Positions 61,395 to 64,000 of a stretch of 64,000 bases of DNA are shown here, piece by piece; positions within the stretch are counted from its first letter, which is position 1, and the number at the start of each line of letters is the position of its first letter. The position numbers and the translations under genes were made by a program. This stretch comes from Saccharothrix sp. NRRL B-16314 (GTDB lineage: Bacteria; Actinomycetota; Actinomycetes; Mycobacteriales; Pseudonocardiaceae), in assembly GCF_000716595.1 (NCBI RefSeq), contig NZ_JNXC01000028.1, positions 35,673-99,672 on the forward strand. The letters run 5' to 3'. The notes beneath the pieces were generated by a model, which searched no databases, was not told the origin of the DNA, and was given only the letters and a program-made list of their open reading frames with translations.

Positions 61395-62287
61395 CACCGC
61401 CCCCTGACCATGCCGCAGTCCAGCCGCCAGGCGGTGGCGTCGCGCACCTGCCCGCGCCCGCGCGGCACGTCCACCGTCACCCGGAGCTCGTCACCCGCCG
61501 CCACCGCCGTGTACCGCAGCGGCCACACCCAGACCGCCCAGTTGCAGCCGGGGTACGACGGGTAGTTCGACAGCGGCTCGCCCTCGGCGAGTTCGGCGGT
61601 GAAGTAGCCCATGACGGCCTGGAGGCAGCCGTCCCGGCGCACCGGCAGCCGCAGCTCGCGGCGCGGTCTGCTGGTCGACGCGGGCGCGATCGGGTCGTCG
61701 GACAGCTGCACGGGGTCGGTGAGGAACTTGGGCTCCCGCTGGAAGAAGTGCAGCTGCGGCTGCGGCTCGACGAACTCCTGCACCGAGTCGAAGCGGTAGC
61801 CGGGCACGACGTCGCCCCACATACCCCAGCCCTCCTCGTCGAACTCGATGGCGGCGAGGTGGGTGGTGAGCCGGCGCGGCACGATCGCGCCGCCGGGCCG
61901 CAGGTTGCGCCGGGCCACGGAACCGAGCACCTCCACCATCTGCTCCTCCGGCCCGAGGTTGCCCATCATCTCGGACACGATCACGTCGACCGGCTGCGGC
62001 AGCCGGACCGTGCGCGCGTCGCCCTGCACGAGGGTGACGCGGTGGCGCAGGCCGTTGTCCGCGACGATCCGCTCCGCGACCGCGGCCATCGCCGGGTCCG
62101 CCTCGATGGCGTAGACGTGGTCGGCGCCGTGCTTCAGGGCCAGCATGGACAACACCAGGGTGCCGGCGCCGACGTCGGCCACCACGTCGCCCGCCGTGAC
62201 CACCGACGCCAGCGCCCGGTCGTAGGCGTCCAGCCGGGGGCGGTCCGCGAGCATCACCTGGTGCATCAACAGAAGCCGTTGGTCCAT
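61394..62287 (-). CDS. PRMT-like SAM-dependent methyltransferase
   Basis: The product has 297 residues. SAM motif I is VVADVGAGTLVLSMLA, with the acidic end of beta2 in YAIEAD. The SEMMGNLGPEE segment matches the double-E loop of protein arginine methyltransferases (two Glu that grip the guanidinium). The C-terminal about 150 residues look like the PRMT beta-barrel. It should therefore methylate an arginine-like or amidine-like group on a protein, peptide or small molecule. PRMT-like enzymes are uncommon in bacteria outside specialised pathways. The ATG at 62287 has GGGGAAGG upstream, which can be folded into a hairpin. It is followed by, and overlaps, the propeller gene. Confidence 0.78.
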   Translation of the reverse strand: MDQRLLLMHQVMLADRPRLDAYDRALASVVTAGDVVADVGAGTLVLSMLALKHGADHVYAIEADPAMAAVAERIVADNGLRHRVTLVQGDARTVRLPQPVDVIVSEMMGNLGPEEQMVEVLGSVARRNLRPGGAIVPRRLTTHLAAIEFDEEGWGMWGDVVPGYRFDSVQEFVEPQPQLHFFQREPKFLTDPVQLSDDPIAPASTSRPRRELRLPVRRDGCLQAVMGYFTAELAEGEPLSNYPSYPGCNWAVWVWPLRYTAVAAGDELRVTVDVPRGRGQVRDATAWRLDCGMVRGR

Positions 62288-62290
62288 GGG

Positions 62291-62309
62291 CGCCTTCCCC
62301 GAAAAGGCG
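62291..62309 (-). promoter_or_regulatory. Hairpin covering the PRMT-like gene's ribosome site
   Basis: Arms CGCCTT/AAGGCG (62291-62296 and 62304-62309) fold over the GGGGAAGG Shine-Dalgarno (62293-62300 on this strand). It shares 2 nt with the large hairpin at 62308-62341, so only one can form fully. This arrangement could regulate translation. Confidence 0.35.
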
Positions 62310-62341
62310 TTCCTCCCGAACGAGGTCGTTCGGGAGGAACG
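62308..62341 (-). terminator. Perfect 14-bp hairpin between the unknown gene and the PRMT-like gene
   Basis: CGTTCCTCCCGAAC (62308-62321) pairs perfectly with 62328-62341 across a 6-nt loop. It lies 74 bp after the stop at 62415 and 21 bp before the PRMT-like start. It could terminate or attenuate transcription between them. Confidence 0.65.
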
Positions 62342-62414
62342 GTGGGCCTGTCCCGCAACGGACGCTATGTCAAACTCAACTAAAGCGAGTTCCGGGTCGT
62401 ACTGTCAAGCGGTC

Positions 62415-63617
62415 TCAGATGTTGACGGCCGCCGTCTCGCCGACGAACGCGTCGCGCATGACCAGCTGGACACCCGTCAGGCGGGCCTTCACCTCGTCGG
62501 ACGTGTTCACCATCGGGGCGTCGGCGCCGCTCATGGACAGCTCGGTGCCGGTGGCCTCCATGTCCTTCAGCTTGCCGCTGACGTGCACCGGGTTGGCCGC
62601 GTAGAGCGTGGCGCTCGGCGTCACCAGCTCGAACTCGGCGTCGAGGTGCAGGTCACCCGGGAACTTCACCCGGCTGAGGCTGTCCTCGGTGCCCTGGCCC
62701 AGCGTGCCGCCGGACACCCGCGGCCAGCTCGCCCGCAGCATGACCCGACCGCCGAGCTCGGGGCTGTGCCCGACGACGGCGAGCCGCGCCATCTGGGCCA
62801 GCACGCCGTTGCCCTCGGTGTGCTTCTCGGGGCCGAACAGCAGCATCTCCGTGCCGGCGGCCTTCTTGTGGTCACCGGCCAGGTCGATGCTGACGGTCTT
62901 GCCGTTGACCTCGACCTCGATCCGGCCCTCCAGCGACACCTGCATGATCATGGAGGGGTCGACCAGCATGGACATGCACGGGCCGGCGCTGGCGGCGAAG
63001 AACACCGTCGGCGTGAGACCGACCGGCTGGTTCTCGTCGTCGGCCGGGTACCACGCCTCGGGCAGGGTCGTGCCGCGGACCACGTTCGGCGCCTGGACGA
63101 CGTCGAACGGGCCGTCGCCGCGCGGCTTGCCCAGGTACGGACCGGTGAGCGGCTTCTTGAACGGCGGCACGCTGTCCACCACACCGTGGATGTCGATCAC
63201 GTTGCGGTGCGCGAGGCGCAGCGTGCTGGTCTCCAGGATGCCGAACCGGCGGATGTAGAACTCGGCCGGGAAGTTCTTGCCCGGCACGATCTGGCGCACG
63301 TGGCCGGTGTTCGGCAGGAACGGGTTGGACAGCACCTGGATGCGGTCGTCCAGCTCGTAGCTGAAGCCCTTGATGCCGACCTCGGGTGCGCTGATGAGCT
63401 CGGTGTCGAACTCGGCGTACCCCTTCGAGTCCACCCGGTGCTCGAAGCCCGGCATGGGCCACTTGTTCAGCTGCACGAAGCCCGACAGGTTGATCGTCTC
63501 CCGCCGGCCCGAGTAGTAGTCGTCGCCGAAGACCACGGTCGCCGCCGCGAGGATGTGCGGCCGGATCGGCTTGGGTTCGAGGTTCAGCGACTCGTATGTC
63601 TCCCGGGGGTTGCTCAC
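62415..63617 (-). CDS. Unknown 400-residue beta-rich protein
   Basis: The product has 400 residues from GTG 63617, set by GGAGG with 7-nt spacing. I cannot assign a family. The sequence is rich in beta-prone segments (for example RRETINLSGFVQLN and LHLDAEFELVTPSATLY), lacks signal peptide and TM helices, and has only one Cys. Sequence style suggests two related halves (about 1-190 and 230-400), each a beta-sandwich. There is no catalytic motif. It is the first gene upstream of the PRMT-like, propeller and UbiB genes, though a hairpin separates it from them. It may be a structural or binding protein, possibly the methylation target. Confidence 0.6.
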   Translation of the reverse strand: MSNPRETYESLNLEPKPIRPHILAAATVVFGDDYYSGRRETINLSGFVQLNKWPMPGFEHRVDSKGYAEFDTELISAPEVGIKGFSYELDDRIQVLSNPFLPNTGHVRQIVPGKNFPAEFYIRRFGILETSTLRLAHRNVIDIHGVVDSVPPFKKPLTGPYLGKPRGDGPFDVVQAPNVVRGTTLPEAWYPADDENQPVGLTPTVFFAASAGPCMSMLVDPSMIMQVSLEGRIEVEVNGKTVSIDLAGDHKKAAGTEMLLFGPEKHTEGNGVLAQMARLAVVGHSPELGGRVMLRASWPRVSGGTLGQGTEDSLSRVKFPGDLHLDAEFELVTPSATLYAANPVHVSGKLKDMEATGTELSMSGADAPMVNTSDEVKARLTGVQLVMRDAFVGETAAVNI

Positions 63618-63681
63618 TGCACTACCTCCAGAGTCCGTCCCGCTTCGAAGGATGTGGGGGGACCAGCCACAGGACCAGAAC

Positions 63682-63698
63682 ACTATAAGTTTCTATAG
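63682..63698 (-). promoter_or_regulatory. Promoter and palindrome before the unknown gene
   Basis: On the coding strand TATAGT (complement of 63682-63687) is a near-consensus -10 about 65 nt before the GTG. It overlaps a palindrome with arms CTATA/TATAG (63683-63698). This is the most AT-rich point of the gap. Confidence 0.45.
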
Positions 63699-63761
63699 CC
63701 GTTGTCCAGGATCATTCGGCGGCGATCCAAGCGGCGCGCACCTTCGTCCGGGCAGGGCGAA

Positions 63762-63791
63762 GCGCCCGTCATCCGATCGGATGGCGGGCGC
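63762..63791 (-). terminator. clpC terminator hairpin
   Basis: A 30-bp near-perfect palindrome, with arms starting GCGCCCG and ending CGGGCGC and one mismatch pair, lies 11 bp past the clpC stop. Confidence 0.75.
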
Positions 63792-63802
63792 CGGTGGGTA
63801 TC

Positions 63803-64000
63803 TCACTCGACCGCGGGCACGAGCTCCACGGTGGACGCCGCGCGACCGGTGAAGGTGAACGTCTCCTCGTCCACAACGGACTCGTCGACGTCGACCACGG
63901 CGATCTGGCCGGCGGTGATCTCGCCGAACAGGATCTTCTCCGACAGCTGGTCCTCGATCTCGCGCTGGATCGTGCGACGCAGCGGCCGGGCACCCAGCAC
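63803..64000 (-). CDS. clpC: ClpC ATPase, C-terminal end (partial)
   Basis: Only the last 65 residues are in the window; the gene continues past 64000. GARPLRRTIQREIEDQLSEK followed by ILFGEI is the highly conserved sensor-2/D2 small-domain end of ClpC/ClpB-type AAA+ unfoldases, and the tail ends ELVPAVE, as in actinobacterial ClpC. It partners with ClpP in protein quality control and is normally a single-copy, essential core gene. It therefore marks return to conserved chromosome to the right of the 55-63.6 kb gene set. Confidence 0.88.
   Translation of the reverse strand: MLGARPLRRTIQREIEDQLSEKILFGEITAGQIAVVDVDESVVDEETFTFTGRAASTVELVPAVE

Overview
The window is very GC-rich and densely coded. 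It has many Ser/Thr protein kinases, secreted proteins with Ala-rich signal peptides, a modular type I polyketide synthase (PKS), a ClpC end piece and frequent GTG starts. This fits a filamentous actinomycete. A Pseudonocardiaceae member (Saccharothrix, Lentzea or Actinosynnema type) is my best guess, from general look only. No rRNA, tRNA, CRISPR array, transposase or integrase was seen.

Layout. (1) 0.1-14.1 kb: envelope, signalling and secreted proteins. These are a seven-bladed RCC1 propeller, a two-TM protein, a PknB-type kinase, an SGNH lipase, an alkyl-DHAP-synthase-like flavoenzyme divergent from a short fold-II PLP enzyme with two early TTA codons, a trypsin-like protease, a LasA-like M23 peptidase, a TPR-like protein, and a receptor kinase with an extracellular family-2 carbohydrate-binding module. 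(2) 14.2-41.1 kb, minus strand: a PKS operon read in the order PKS-C, PKS-B, PKS-A, acyl-CoA dehydrogenase. It is closed by a nested hairpin at 14217-14277 and opens with a 17-codon leader ORF overlapping the ribosome-binding region of PKS-C. PKS-A carries a KSQ loading module (active-site Cys replaced by Gln) plus module 1; PKS-B carries two modules and PKS-C one. The AT signatures predict propionyl starter, malonyl, malonyl, methylmalonyl and methylmalonyl. Every extension module has DH and KR, and only PKS-C has ER, so a short methyl-branched polyene chain is expected. No thioesterase is present and all three proteins end in docking-like tails, so release or further extension depends on something outside the window or acting in trans.

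(3) 41.6-48.5 kb: an ankyrin/beta-propeller protein, an Arg/Trp-rich repeat protein, and a kinase - PP2C phosphatase - vWA triad that matches the TerY-P signalling triads known from comparative genomics. (4) 48.5-51.4 kb, minus strand: a tight three-gene operon with a small protein carrying a 2-His/Glu motif like that of aromatic amino acid hydroxylases, a SufS/Csd-like PLP enzyme and a methyltransferase. It looks like an uncharacterised biosynthetic mini-operon. (5) 51.6-55.1 kb: a DUF885 metallopeptidase-like protein, a HEAT-like protein and a DUF899 thioredoxin-like protein.

(6) 55.1-63.6 kb: two operons facing each other. One encodes a class V PLP aminotransferase, an oligopeptide-binding-like protein with neither signal peptide nor permease, and a small beta-propeller. 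The other encodes an unknown 400-residue beta-rich protein, a PRMT-like methyltransferase, a second small beta-propeller paralogous to the first, and a UbiB/ABC1 kinase. A NUDIX hydrolase lies between them. The paralogous propellers suggest one functional unit, and this is my main candidate for an undescribed system. (7) The window ends in the C-terminus of clpC.
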